Origin: Elizabethkingia sp. YR214
GTDB lineage: Bacteria > Bacteroidota > Bacteroidia > Flavobacteriales > Weeksellaceae
Assembly (NCBI RefSeq): GCF_003058195.1
Contig: NZ_QBUH01000004.1
Coordinates: 248,001-312,000, forward strand
Direction of reading: 5' to 3'
DNA: 64,000 nt
Position numbers and translations under genes: made by a program. Within the stretch, counting starts at the first letter, position 1. Every line of letters starts with the position of its first letter. This document shows, in pieces, positions 44,159 to 52,357 of the stretch. The notes beneath the pieces were generated by a model that had not been told where the DNA came from, searched no databases, and saw nothing but the letters and a program-made list of their open reading frames with translations.

Positions 44159-44173
44159 AATTAAAAATACTGA

Positions 44174-45124
44174 ATGGATCTTTCTATTATTATCCCGCTT
44201 CTTAATGAAGAACAATCTCTTGAAGAGCTTTTTTCCAGAATAGACAATGTATGTAATGAGAATGATTTCTCTTATGAAGTATGGTTTGTGGATGATGGTT
44301 CTACCGACAATTCATGGGGCGTTATACAACTGCTTTCTGCATCTCATCCGCAGGTACATGCTATAAGATTTACTCGTAATTATGGTAAATCTCAGGCTTT
44401 ACATGCTGCTTTTGAGAAAGCTAAAGGTGAAGTTGTAATTACTATGGATGCTGACCTTCAGGACTTCCCGGAAGAGATACCGGGACTGGTAGAAAAACTA
44501 AGAGAAGGGAATTACGATATTGTAAGTGGCTGGAAAAAGAAGCGTTTTGATAACGTAATGACTAAGAATATCCCTTCCAAATTATTCAATGCTTCGGCAA
44601 GGAAAGTTTCGGGTGTTTTCTTACACGATTTCAACTGCGGATTGAAAGCTTACAAAAAACAAGTTGTCAAAACTGTAGATGTATACGGTGATATGCACCG
44701 TTATATTCCGGTATTGGCTGCTCATGCAGGATTTAAAAATATCACTGAAAAAGAAGTAAAGCACCAGGCACGTCCTTATGGTACTTCCAAATTTGGAGCA
44801 AACCGTTTTATCAGAGGATTTTTGGATCTGATAACTTTATGGTTCGTAAGCCGATTTGGCGGACGCCCAATGCATTTCTTTGGTGCCGCAGGTACTGTAA
44901 TGTTTATTATAGGTTTTCTTTCAGCTTTATGGTTGGGGATTTCTAAACTAATAGATGTTGCAAGAGGAATGTATGGACATCTGATTGCAGATAACCCTTG
45001 GTTCTATATCGCATTAACAATGATGGTTCTTGGGACTCAGTTGTTTATTGCTGGATTCCTTGGTGAGATGTTGATCAGAACAAATCGCGAGCGCAAAAAT
45101 TATCATATTGAAGAGATAATTTAA
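44174..45124 (+). CDS. GT2 glycosyltransferase, GtrB/DPM1-like
   Basis: A 316-residue family 2 glycosyltransferase: SIIIPLLNEEQSLEELF, the DDGSTDNS nucleotide-binding motif and the DADLQDFPE DxD-type site (about 93-101). Two C-terminal helices (about 234-262 and 279-302) anchor it. This matches enzymes that load glucose or a related sugar on undecaprenyl or dolichyl phosphate for surface polysaccharide modification. It is the second gene of a DUF4199-GT2 pair. Confidence 0.92.
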   Translation: MDLSIIIPLLNEEQSLEELFSRIDNVCNENDFSYEVWFVDDGSTDNSWGVIQLLSASHPQVHAIRFTRNYGKSQALHAAFEKAKGEVVITMDADLQDFPEEIPGLVEKLREGNYDIVSGWKKKRFDNVMTKNIPSKLFNASARKVSGVFLHDFNCGLKAYKKQVVKTVDVYGDMHRYIPVLAAHAGFKNITEKEVKHQARPYGTSKFGANRFIRGFLDLITLWFVSRFGGRPMHFFGAAGTVMFIIGFLSALWLGISKLIDVARGMYGHLIADNPWFYIALTMMVLGTQLFIAGFLGEMLIRTNRERKNYHIEEII

Positions 45125-45162
45125 TTAAAAATAGCTAAATTCAAACTTCAATTTTTAAACGG

Positions 45163-45864
45163 ATGAAAAAATTACTTTATATATTTCTTGTCATCGGTTT
45201 GGTTTCCTGTTCCAAAGTGAAACCAAAGGGGGAGATTGCAACAAAAGATGTGAATATTCAGGATTTTAATAAATTGGATGTCAGTGGGAAATTTAAAATT
45301 TTCTATGTGCAGAATCCTAAAAATATGGTTTCCGTAGAAACCTATCCGAATGTCTTTGATAATCTTAAAATTGAAGTAAAAGATAAAACGCTTTATATTT
45401 CAGAGAAGAGCAAGACGGAAGGCGTGGATATGTACAATATTATGTTATACTCTAAAAATAATTTAGAAAGTATAGCAATGGCAGATTCAACAGATATTAC
45501 AATTTCCAGCCAGATGTCGGTACCGGCATTTAAACTGAAGATTAAAGACAATGCTAAATTTATGGGCTCTGTTTTAGCTAATAAAGCAGATATAACTATG
45601 ACTAATAAAGCAAAAGCAAATCTTTTAGGTAGAACACTGGATGCAAATATTGCGATTAGTGACACTGCAAGTATTATCTCTCCTTACTGGTACATTAACA
45701 ATCTGAATATAACTTCTAAGAATGGAAATTATTCAGAATTTTCAGTGGATGACGAACTAAACGGAAGTTTGGGAAATACTGCAGAATTAGTATACTATGG
45801 TAATCCGCAGAAAAAAATAAAAGTAACTGACAAAGCTAAATTAGAACAAAAACAAAAACCTTAA
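45163..45864 (+). CDS. Head-GIN (DUF2807) domain lipoprotein
   Basis: A 233-residue lipoprotein (lipobox LVSC). The remainder is a right-handed beta-solenoid of the DUF2807/head-GIN type: DFNKLDVSGKFKIFYVQ and repeated KNNLESIAMADS-like turns. Its function is unknown; such proteins are presumed surface or periplasmic scaffolds. It ends 3 nt before the phosphohexomutase gene. Confidence 0.85.
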   Translation: MKKLLYIFLVIGLVSCSKVKPKGEIATKDVNIQDFNKLDVSGKFKIFYVQNPKNMVSVETYPNVFDNLKIEVKDKTLYISEKSKTEGVDMYNIMLYSKNNLESIAMADSTDITISSQMSVPAFKLKIKDNAKFMGSVLANKADITMTNKAKANLLGRTLDANIAISDTASIISPYWYINNLNITSKNGNYSEFSVDDELNGSLGNTAELVYYGNPQKKIKVTDKAKLEQKQKP

Positions 45865-45867
45865 TAT

Positions 45868-47580
45868 ATGACGTCATTAGATAAAGCAAAATTGTGGCTA
45901 GGAGAAGGTTTCGATGATGAAACGAAAAAAGAAGTTCAGACATTAATAGATAATAATCCAGCTGAACTGGATGATGCTTTTTATAAAAATTTAGAATTCG
46001 GAACAGGAGGTATGCGTGGAATTATGGGCGTTGGTACCAACCGTCTGAATAAATATACATTAGGGCAGGCTACTCAGGGGTTAGCAAACTACCTTCATCA
46101 ACAATTTCCGGGTGAAGAAATTAAAGTGGCTATTGCTTATGATGTTCGCCATAACTCTCCGGAATTCGGAAAGTTAGTTACAGATGTTTTAACAGCAAAT
46201 GGTATTAAAGTTTTACTATTTAAAGAACACAGACCAACTCCGGAATTGTCTTTTACCGTAAGAGATAAGAAGTGTAATGCTGGTATTGTACTTACAGCAT
46301 CACATAACCCACCGGAATATAATGGTTATAAAGTATACTGGAATGACGGAGCACAGGTAGTTCCGCCAAATGATAACGGAATTATTTCCGAAGTAGAGAA
46401 AACTCAGTTTAATGAGATTAAATTCAACGGAAATGACAATTTAATTGAATGGATAGGGGCTGATCAGGATGATGTTTATATTGATGCTTGTATTGAAAAT
46501 TCATTATATCAGAACGTTGGCAGAGATTTGCTGAATATAGTTTTCACTTCTATCCACGGAACAACATATACAACTATTCCTAAAGCCCTGGCAAAAGCAG
46601 GCTTTACAAGAGTAGATTTGGTTACAGAACAAATGATCCCTAGTGGGAATTTCCCGACAGTAGAATCTCCAAATCCTGAAGAACCAGCTGCGCTTTCTAT
46701 GGCAATGGATCTGGCTAAGGTTACCAATGCCGACATTGTAATAGGAACAGATCCGGATGGTGACAGATTAGGGATTGCTGTAAGAAATCTTGATGGAGAA
46801 ATGCAGTTGCTAAATGGAAACCAGACCAATACATTCCTTACTTATTACATTTTAGATCAGTGGAAAAAACAAGGTAGAATTACCGGAAAAGAATTTATTG
46901 GATCTACAATCGTAACGTCTGATATTTTCTATGATATTGCTAAGAAATTCGGAGTTGATTGCAAGGTTGGATTAACCGGATTCAAATGGATTGGTAAAAT
47001 GATCCGTGAAGCAGAAGGACAGGAGAAATTTGTTTGCGGTGGTGAAGAGAGCTTTGGATTTATGACCGGAGATTTTGTTCGTGATAAAGACTCTTGCGGA
47101 AGTATTCTTTTAGCTTGCGAAATTGCTGCATGGTGTAAAGCCAACGGTAAAACAATTTATCAGTACCTTATCGATATCTACAAAGATATTGGAATGTATT
47201 ACGAAGGATTGGTAAACATTACGAAAAAAGGAAAAGATGGAGCAGAGCAGATTAAGCAAATGATGACAGATTTCCGTCAGTCTCCTCCAAAAACTTTAGC
47301 AGGATCAGCTGTAGCAGAAGTAAAAGATTTCCAGGAGCAGACAAATCTTGTAATTGCTACGAATGAGAAGTCTGTAATGAATGATATTCCGAAATCTAAC
47401 GTATTAATCTATTATACGGAAGACGGAACAAAAGTATGTATTCGTCCTTCCGGAACAGAGCCAAAGATTAAATTCTACGTTTCTGTGAAAGATCAAATCT
47501 CTTCGGAACAGGATTTTAAAGATAAATTAGTTTCTCTGGAAGCTAAAATCCAGCAGATTAAAACAGACTTGAATTTATAA
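45868..47580 (+). CDS. Phosphoglucomutase/phosphomannomutase
   Basis: A 570-residue alpha-D-phosphohexomutase interconverting 1- and 6-phospho sugars. The phosphoserine Ser145 lies in TASHNPPEYNG, the metal loop is DPDGDRLG near 294-301, the sugar loop GGEESFGF near 391-398 and the phosphate loop RPSGTEPKIKF near 529-539. The length suits the PGM/PMM2-like class. It supplies sugar phosphates for envelope polysaccharides and glycogen. It is 3 nt after the head-GIN gene; the aminotransferase gene is 45 nt on. Confidence 0.95.
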   Translation: MTSLDKAKLWLGEGFDDETKKEVQTLIDNNPAELDDAFYKNLEFGTGGMRGIMGVGTNRLNKYTLGQATQGLANYLHQQFPGEEIKVAIAYDVRHNSPEFGKLVTDVLTANGIKVLLFKEHRPTPELSFTVRDKKCNAGIVLTASHNPPEYNGYKVYWNDGAQVVPPNDNGIISEVEKTQFNEIKFNGNDNLIEWIGADQDDVYIDACIENSLYQNVGRDLLNIVFTSIHGTTYTTIPKALAKAGFTRVDLVTEQMIPSGNFPTVESPNPEEPAALSMAMDLAKVTNADIVIGTDPDGDRLGIAVRNLDGEMQLLNGNQTNTFLTYYILDQWKKQGRITGKEFIGSTIVTSDIFYDIAKKFGVDCKVGLTGFKWIGKMIREAEGQEKFVCGGEESFGFMTGDFVRDKDSCGSILLACEIAAWCKANGKTIYQYLIDIYKDIGMYYEGLVNITKKGKDGAEQIKQMMTDFRQSPPKTLAGSAVAEVKDFQEQTNLVIATNEKSVMNDIPKSNVLIYYTEDGTKVCIRPSGTEPKIKFYVSVKDQISSEQDFKDKLVSLEAKIQQIKTDLNL

Positions 47581-47625
47581 TCAACCAAATAAAAGACCGT
47601 TAATCTATAACTGTCCACTAAAAAT

Positions 47626-48879
47626 ATGAAAGTATCTAAACTAGCCGCAAACCTTATAGGCTCAGAAATTGTAAAAATAGGAAATGAAGTTAACGATATG
47701 AAAGCTAAAGGAGCTGAAATTGCTAACCTTACTATTGGAGATTTAAACTCCAATATTTATCCAATTCCTGCAGGATTAAAAGACGAAATTCAGAAAGCTT
47801 ATCAGAATAATCTTACCAATTATCCACCAGCAAACGGATTATTAGGACTAAGAACGGCTGTTTCCAAAGATCTTAAATCAAGATGGGGATTAGATTATGC
47901 GGCAGGTGATATTTTAATTACTGCGGGATCACGTCCCTTAATTTATGCAGTTTATAAAACCATTGTAGATGAAGGTGATAAAGTAATTTATCCTACACCA
48001 TCTTGGAACAACAATCATTATGCATACCTTACTTCAGCTAATGCGATAGAAGTAAAAACAACTCAGGAAAACAATTTCCTGCCAACAGCAGATGATTTAA
48101 GACCACACTTATCGGGTGCAGTTTTATTGGCTTTATGTTCTCCGCTTAATCCTACAGGGACGATGTTTACCAAAGATCAGCTTTCCGAAATCTGTGAAAT
48201 GGTATTGGAGGAAAATAAAAAGCGTGGTGCAGACGAGAAGCCTTTATATTTGATGTATGATCAGATTTATTCCAATCTTACTTTTGAAGCAGAACATTTT
48301 AATCCGGTTTCTTTATTCCCGGAAATGAAAGAATATACAATCTATATTGATGGTATTTCTAAATGTCTTGCTGCAACAGGAGTACGTGTAGGTTGGGGAT
48401 TTGGGCCAAGCCTTATTATGGGGAAAATGGCTGCCTTGTTAACGCACGTTGGAGCATGGGCTCCAAAGCCAGAACAGGAGGCTACAGCCAAGTTTTATGA
48501 AAACCAGGAAAATGTAGATCATTTTGTTACGGATTTCAAAGATAAATTACAGGCAAGCTTGAAAGTTCTCCACGAAGGAATTCAGGAGATTAAAAATAAA
48601 GGATTGGCAGTAGAAAGTATTCAGCCTATGGGTGCTCTATACCTTACAATTAAGCTTGACTTTATTGGTAAAACAAAACCAGACGGAACGAAAATAGATA
48701 ATTCTTCAGATTTAGTATTCTATTTAATTCAGGAAGGCGGCGTTGCATTAGTACCATTCTCTGCTTTCGGTTGTGAAGTTACGGAACCATGGTTCCGTGC
48801 ATCAGTAGGAGGTCTTTCTCTTGATGAAATAAAAAACATGTTACCAAAACTGGAACAAGCACTTGCTAAATTAGTATAA
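47626..48879 (+). CDS. PLP-dependent class I/II aminotransferase
   Basis: A 417-residue fold-type I aminotransferase. The PLP Lys is residue 246 in DGISKCLAATGVRVGWG, and other binding segments are NYPPANGLLGLR and ALCSPLNPTGTMF. It is closest to the aspartate/aromatic or kynurenine-type group, and the exact substrate cannot be set. Its neighbour kdsB follows 9 nt later, so the two are cotranscribed. Confidence 0.92.
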   Translation: MKVSKLAANLIGSEIVKIGNEVNDMKAKGAEIANLTIGDLNSNIYPIPAGLKDEIQKAYQNNLTNYPPANGLLGLRTAVSKDLKSRWGLDYAAGDILITAGSRPLIYAVYKTIVDEGDKVIYPTPSWNNNHYAYLTSANAIEVKTTQENNFLPTADDLRPHLSGAVLLALCSPLNPTGTMFTKDQLSEICEMVLEENKKRGADEKPLYLMYDQIYSNLTFEAEHFNPVSLFPEMKEYTIYIDGISKCLAATGVRVGWGFGPSLIMGKMAALLTHVGAWAPKPEQEATAKFYENQENVDHFVTDFKDKLQASLKVLHEGIQEIKNKGLAVESIQPMGALYLTIKLDFIGKTKPDGTKIDNSSDLVFYLIQEGGVALVPFSAFGCEVTEPWFRASVGGLSLDEIKNMLPKLEQALAKLV

Positions 48880-48888
48880 CTTTAAAAT

Positions 48889-49623
48889 ATGAAAGTAATC
48901 GCAGTTATTCCTGCACGTTATAATTCTACCAGATTTCCAGGAAAACTAATGGAAATTCTGGAGGATAAAACTGTAATCTCTACAACCTATAAAAATGTTG
49001 AAGAAACAGGTTTGTTTGATGATGTTTTTGTGGCTACAGATTCAGAGATTATCTTTGAAGAAGTAACAAGAAACGGAGGCAAGGCTGTAATGACAGGTGA
49101 GCATGAAACGGGAAGTGACAGGATAGCAGAAGCGGTTCAGAATATCGATTGCGACATTGTGATTAACGTTCAGGGGGATGAACCTTTTCTGAAAAAAGAA
49201 CCTCTTGGCCAACTTATAAAAGTATTCGAAAACGATCCTAATGCAGAAATTTCATTAGCTTCGCTGAAAATAAAGCTTCATACTTTTGAAGAAGTACAGA
49301 ATCCTAATAATGTGAAAGTAATTACCGACAACAACGGTTTTGCACTTTATTTTAGCCGTTCTGTAATTCCTTATCCAAGAGAAGAATCTTTTCAGGCAGA
49401 ATATTTTAAACATATTGGCGTTTATGCTTTTAGAAAACAGGCATTACTTAACTTTGCCAGACTTCAGCAAAAACCTTTGGAAATAGCTGAAAAAATTGAA
49501 TGTATCAGATATCTGGAATATGGAATGAAGATAAAACTTCTCGAAACCGATTTTATTGGTGTAGGTATCGATACTCCGGATGATCTGAAAAAGGCTAAGG
49601 AGATTATAGCTAATAAAGGCTAA
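48889..49623 (+). CDS. kdsB: 3-deoxy-manno-octulosonate cytidylyltransferase
   Basis: A 244-residue enzyme that activates KDO with CTP to CMP-KDO for lipopolysaccharide core synthesis. [17 protein letters not shown] opens the fold, with VQGDEPF near 99, the [10 protein letters not shown] substrate segment and [13 protein letters not shown] at the end. It is in a unit with the aminotransferase and the LolA-like protein. Confidence 0.96.
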   Translation: MKVIAVIPARYNSTRFPGKLMEILEDKTVISTTYKNVEETGLFDDVFVATDSEIIFEEVTRNGGKAVMTGEHETGSDRIAEAVQNIDCDIVINVQGDEPFLKKEPLGQLIKVFENDPNAEISLASLKIKLHTFEEVQNPNNVKVITDNNGFALYFSRSVIPYPREESFQAEYFKHIGVYAFRKQALLNFARLQQKPLEIAEKIECIRYLEYGMKIKLLETDFIGVGIDTPDDLKKAKEIIANKG

Positions 49624-49653
49624 TCTCCGGAAATATTAACTTTAAAAATATTT

Positions 49654-50316
49654 ATGAAGAAACTTATTTTAGTTGTACTTGTTGGTGTCTGCCAAATGTT
49701 TTTCTCCCAAACAGCGGAGCAAATTATTGAAAAAAACATTCAGAGTACAGGAGGATTAACACAGTGGAAATTGCTTAACTCTATTATGTTACAGGGGAAA
49801 GTAGTTTTGGGTGTTAGTGAAGAATATCCTGTTAAAATATTCCAGCAAAGACCTAATCTGAAGAAAACAAGCTTTACCATAAAAGGAAAAGAGTATGCGA
49901 TTGAAGGTTTTGACGGAGAGAAAGGTTATTCTATGAATTTTGCAACGAATAAGCTGGTAGAAGTAAAAGATTATGTTGCAGAAAGTTTCGATACAGACTT
50001 TATAGATTATGATTCTAAAGGATTTGTAGCAAACTATCTGGGCAAAGAAAAAATCGGTAACGTAGATTGCTTTAAAGTAGAATTGGTAAAGAATGTAAAC
50101 AAAACTGTTTATTACTTCGATGCCAATACGTATATGCTGGTGAGAGAGATTAACAAAACAGATATTCTTACTTATTACGATTACCGTAAAGTAGGGAATT
50201 TGTTAATGCCATTCAGAATTGAATCTTCATCCCAGAAAAAAGAAGGAGATTATGTACTTTTGTTTAACAAAATAGAAGTGAATAAAGTATTCCCTAATAA
50301 TACTTTTAAATTTTAA
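49654..50316 (+). CDS. Exported LolA-like outer membrane lipoprotein-sorting protein
   Basis: A 220-residue protein with signal peptide (MKKLILVVLVGVCQMFFSQ). The beta-rich body (IMLQGKVVLG, YPVKIFQQRPNLKK, YYFDANTYMLVREI) resembles LolA/LolB-like half-barrels. A carrier of lipoprotein or another hydrophobic ligand is inferred; classical LolA is shorter, about 180 residues mature. It starts 30 nt after kdsB. Confidence 0.8.
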   Translation: MKKLILVVLVGVCQMFFSQTAEQIIEKNIQSTGGLTQWKLLNSIMLQGKVVLGVSEEYPVKIFQQRPNLKKTSFTIKGKEYAIEGFDGEKGYSMNFATNKLVEVKDYVAESFDTDFIDYDSKGFVANYLGKEKIGNVDCFKVELVKNVNKTVYYFDANTYMLVREINKTDILTYYDYRKVGNLLMPFRIESSSQKKEGDYVLLFNKIEVNKVFPNNTFKF

Positions 50317-50340
50317 TAAAATATAAATATTATAAGACGA

Positions 50341-50381
50341 GCATGATTCGCTAATAATTTTAAGGATGAAGACTATCATGC
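50341..50381. repeat. Inverted repeat in the glutathione peroxidase promoter region
   Basis: GCATGAT (50341-50347) and ATCATGC (50375-50381) arms with a 27-nt interior. It lies 38 nt before the GPx start; a possible operator or hairpin, unassigned. Confidence 0.35.
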
Positions 50382-50418
50382 GAGTTCCATCCGACCAAAT
50401 TTTAAATAAATATTACAG

Positions 50419-50952
50419 ATGAAAAAGTTCTTATTATTTGCATTGTCTGTGGCAGGCGTTCTTTTTATTGCAGCACAAAGCAAGACTATCTATAGCTATA
50501 AAGTGGAAGGACTTACAGGTGACGAAATTGATTTCTCTAAATTCAAAGGGAAAAAAATTCTTGTTGTAAACACTGCCTCTAAATGTGGTTTCACACCTCA
50601 GTATGCAGACCTGGAAAAGATCTACCAGGATTATAAAGATAAACTGGTTATTGTTGGTTTTCCAGCAAATGATTTTGGACAGCAAGAGCCAGGAACCAAT
50701 GAAGATATCCATAGTTTCTGTGAGGCTAATTACGGAGTATCTTTCCCTATGGCTGCCAAAGTTTCTGTAAAAGGAGAAGATATTGCACCAATATTTAAAT
50801 TCCTTACAGAAAAGAAACTAAACGGAGTAAAAGACACTGATATTGCATGGAACTTTACGAAGTTTTTACTGGATGACAAAGGAAAGTTAATTAACTCTTT
50901 CCCGAGTAAAGTAAAACCTACAGACGAGGCTATTGTAAAATATCTGAAATAA
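50419..50952 (+). CDS. Glutathione peroxidase (exported)
   Basis: A 177-residue Cys-type GPx. Catalytic Cys56 in NTASKCGFT, Gln in GFPANDFGQQEPG and Trp in WNFTKFLLD complete the GPx triad. The N-terminal hydrophobic segment (MKKFLLFALSVAGVLFIAAQ) predicts a signal peptide or anchor, placing it in the periplasm, unlike the cytosolic BtuE-type enzymes. It reduces peroxides with thiols, probably thioredoxin-like ones. It is monocistronic and ends at a perfect hairpin. Confidence 0.95.
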   Translation: MKKFLLFALSVAGVLFIAAQSKTIYSYKVEGLTGDEIDFSKFKGKKILVVNTASKCGFTPQYADLEKIYQDYKDKLVIVGFPANDFGQQEPGTNEDIHSFCEANYGVSFPMAAKVSVKGEDIAPIFKFLTEKKLNGVKDTDIAWNFTKFLLDDKGKLINSFPSKVKPTDEAIVKYLK

Positions 50953-50975
50953 TAAAAGCAAGGCTTTTAAAAAAT

Positions 50976-51011
50976 AACAAACAGCAGACTCAATTGAGTC
51001 TGCTGTTTGTT
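50976..51011 (+). terminator. Terminator of the glutathione peroxidase gene
   Basis: A perfect 16-bp palindrome (50976-50991 with 50996-51011). Confidence 0.85.
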
Positions 51012-51043
51012 TATAGTATTAGAATATGCCTTTATGTGAATAA

Positions 51044-51073
51044 TAAAAAAAGCAGCCTTTTAAAGCTGCTTTT
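51044..51073 (-). terminator. Terminator of the acyl-ACP desaturase gene
   Basis: A 9-bp stem (51048-51056 with 51065-51073); the minus strand continues into a T-run (51044-51050 are A on plus). Confidence 0.8.
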
Positions 51074-51081
51074 GGTATTTC

Positions 51082-52089
51082 TTAGAATGAGAATTTAGGG
51101 TTACTTAACCAGTGTAAGTTTATTTCCTCCGGAACTTTCATTCTTTCAGCGATCTTTTTATAACGGTCAGACAAACGACACAGATAATCCTGAGCTTTTG
51201 TAAATCCATCCTGTAAACCGGTTAAAGTTTCAATTTTCCAGTACTTAACAAGGTGGTCTATAATAGCAGCATAATCCCATGTAGTATAGACACCAATTTG
51301 CTGAGTAATAGCAGAGAAATCGATAAATATATTGCTCTTTGAAGCCTGATCATCCATTAGCATAGCCGGCATAGAAATTTGCTTACGCATCATTCTTTCA
51401 AAAGCGGCAATGGCACCATTAGGATCTTTCTTGAAGATTTCTGTCATAAAAGACTTATAAGCATTTTCATGTCTTGCTTCATCACCTGCAATTTGCTTAC
51501 AGATTTTAGACAGAACGCTATCTCCGGCCTTATCAGCCAGCTTTCCTGTATTTACGTGAGATATTTTGGTAGCTCTTTCCTGGAAAGATGTATAGATAAT
51601 AGACTGATATGGATCTTTCTCTGCATCCGGATCGAATCCGTTATAGATTAGGCGGTGAATTGTTTGTTCTACCTTTTTCATATCGCAACGTCCACTTAGG
51701 TACAGATATTTATTCAGAAGATCACCATGGCGGTTTTCTTCAGCGGTCCATGCTCTGGACCATCTTGCCCAGCCTTTATCGGAAGTTACTTCTTTATCTT
51801 CATTGAAAATTAAACTGAAATAAGTCTGGTAGCTAGGTAATGCCTCTTCAGTGATCATATTTCCTACCAATGAGGTGATTACAGTATTGGGAATGTTAGC
51901 CGCTCTTTCACGTAATTTTTTAATCTCGTCCAATGCATCCTCCCTTTCCATATCTGGTAAAAAGTCATTAGGCTGCCAACAATCATCCGGATCCATTAAT
52001 TTATCATCAACGGCCTCTGAAACAAAACTATCCATGGATCTGATCACGTCAAATCTATCATGGTATTCCTGCAATTCTTTCGTATTCAT
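51082..52089 (-). CDS. Acyl-ACP desaturase (soluble diiron, FA_desaturase_2)
   Basis: A 335-residue soluble stearoyl-ACP 9-desaturase-type enzyme that introduces a double bond in acyl-ACP with a diiron centre. Diiron ligands are in EENRHGDLLNKYL (about 114-126) and DEARHENAYKSFM (ExxH). It is cytosolic. It lies alone between two terminators, with a -7 box at 52109-52116. It may provide unsaturated fatty acids for membrane fluidity. Confidence 0.92.
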   Translation of the reverse strand: MNTKELQEYHDRFDVIRSMDSFVSEAVDDKLMDPDDCWQPNDFLPDMEREDALDEIKKLRERAANIPNTVITSLVGNMITEEALPSYQTYFSLIFNEDKEVTSDKGWARWSRAWTAEENRHGDLLNKYLYLSGRCDMKKVEQTIHRLIYNGFDPDAEKDPYQSIIYTSFQERATKISHVNTGKLADKAGDSVLSKICKQIAGDEARHENAYKSFMTEIFKKDPNGAIAAFERMMRKQISMPAMLMDDQASKSNIFIDFSAITQQIGVYTTWDYAAIIDHLVKYWKIETLTGLQDGFTKAQDYLCRLSDRYKKIAERMKVPEEINLHWLSNPKFSF

Positions 52090-52108
52090 TTTCCTCTTTT
52101 CTTTAATG

Positions 52109-52116
52109 CAAATTTA
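52109..52116 (-). promoter_or_regulatory. -7 box TAAATTTG of the acyl-ACP desaturase gene
   Basis: Exact TAnnTTTG match, 19 nt before the ATG; no TTG at the -33 distance. Confidence 0.6.
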
Positions 52117-52323
52117 TCTATTATAAATTAATATAGCTATTAAAATTTCCATTATTTGATTGGATATCATTTTTATATTCTGCTTTTGATTTTTATTTTG
52201 TTAAAAAATAGGTCTTATGATTGTTTATATTTCAATAATTATGTTTTGCATACAGTTTTTAATTAAAACTTTATAGATATTTATAATATAATTAATTAGC
52301 AGAAAATGCTGGATAAAAATTCT

Positions 52324-52331
52324 TATTTTTG
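52324..52331 (+). promoter_or_regulatory. -7 box TATTTTTG of the GH2-GH29 genes
   Basis: Exact TAnnTTTG match, 26 nt before the GH2 start codon. The spacer upstream is very AT-rich and otherwise empty. Confidence 0.55.
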
Positions 52332-52357
52332 AAAAACTAATAACCAAAACAAACATC

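Noticed and set aside
50317-50418. Promoter for the glutathione peroxidase gene
   Set aside because: No TAnnTTTG box in the spacer; only an unassigned inverted repeat, so no promoter was annotated.
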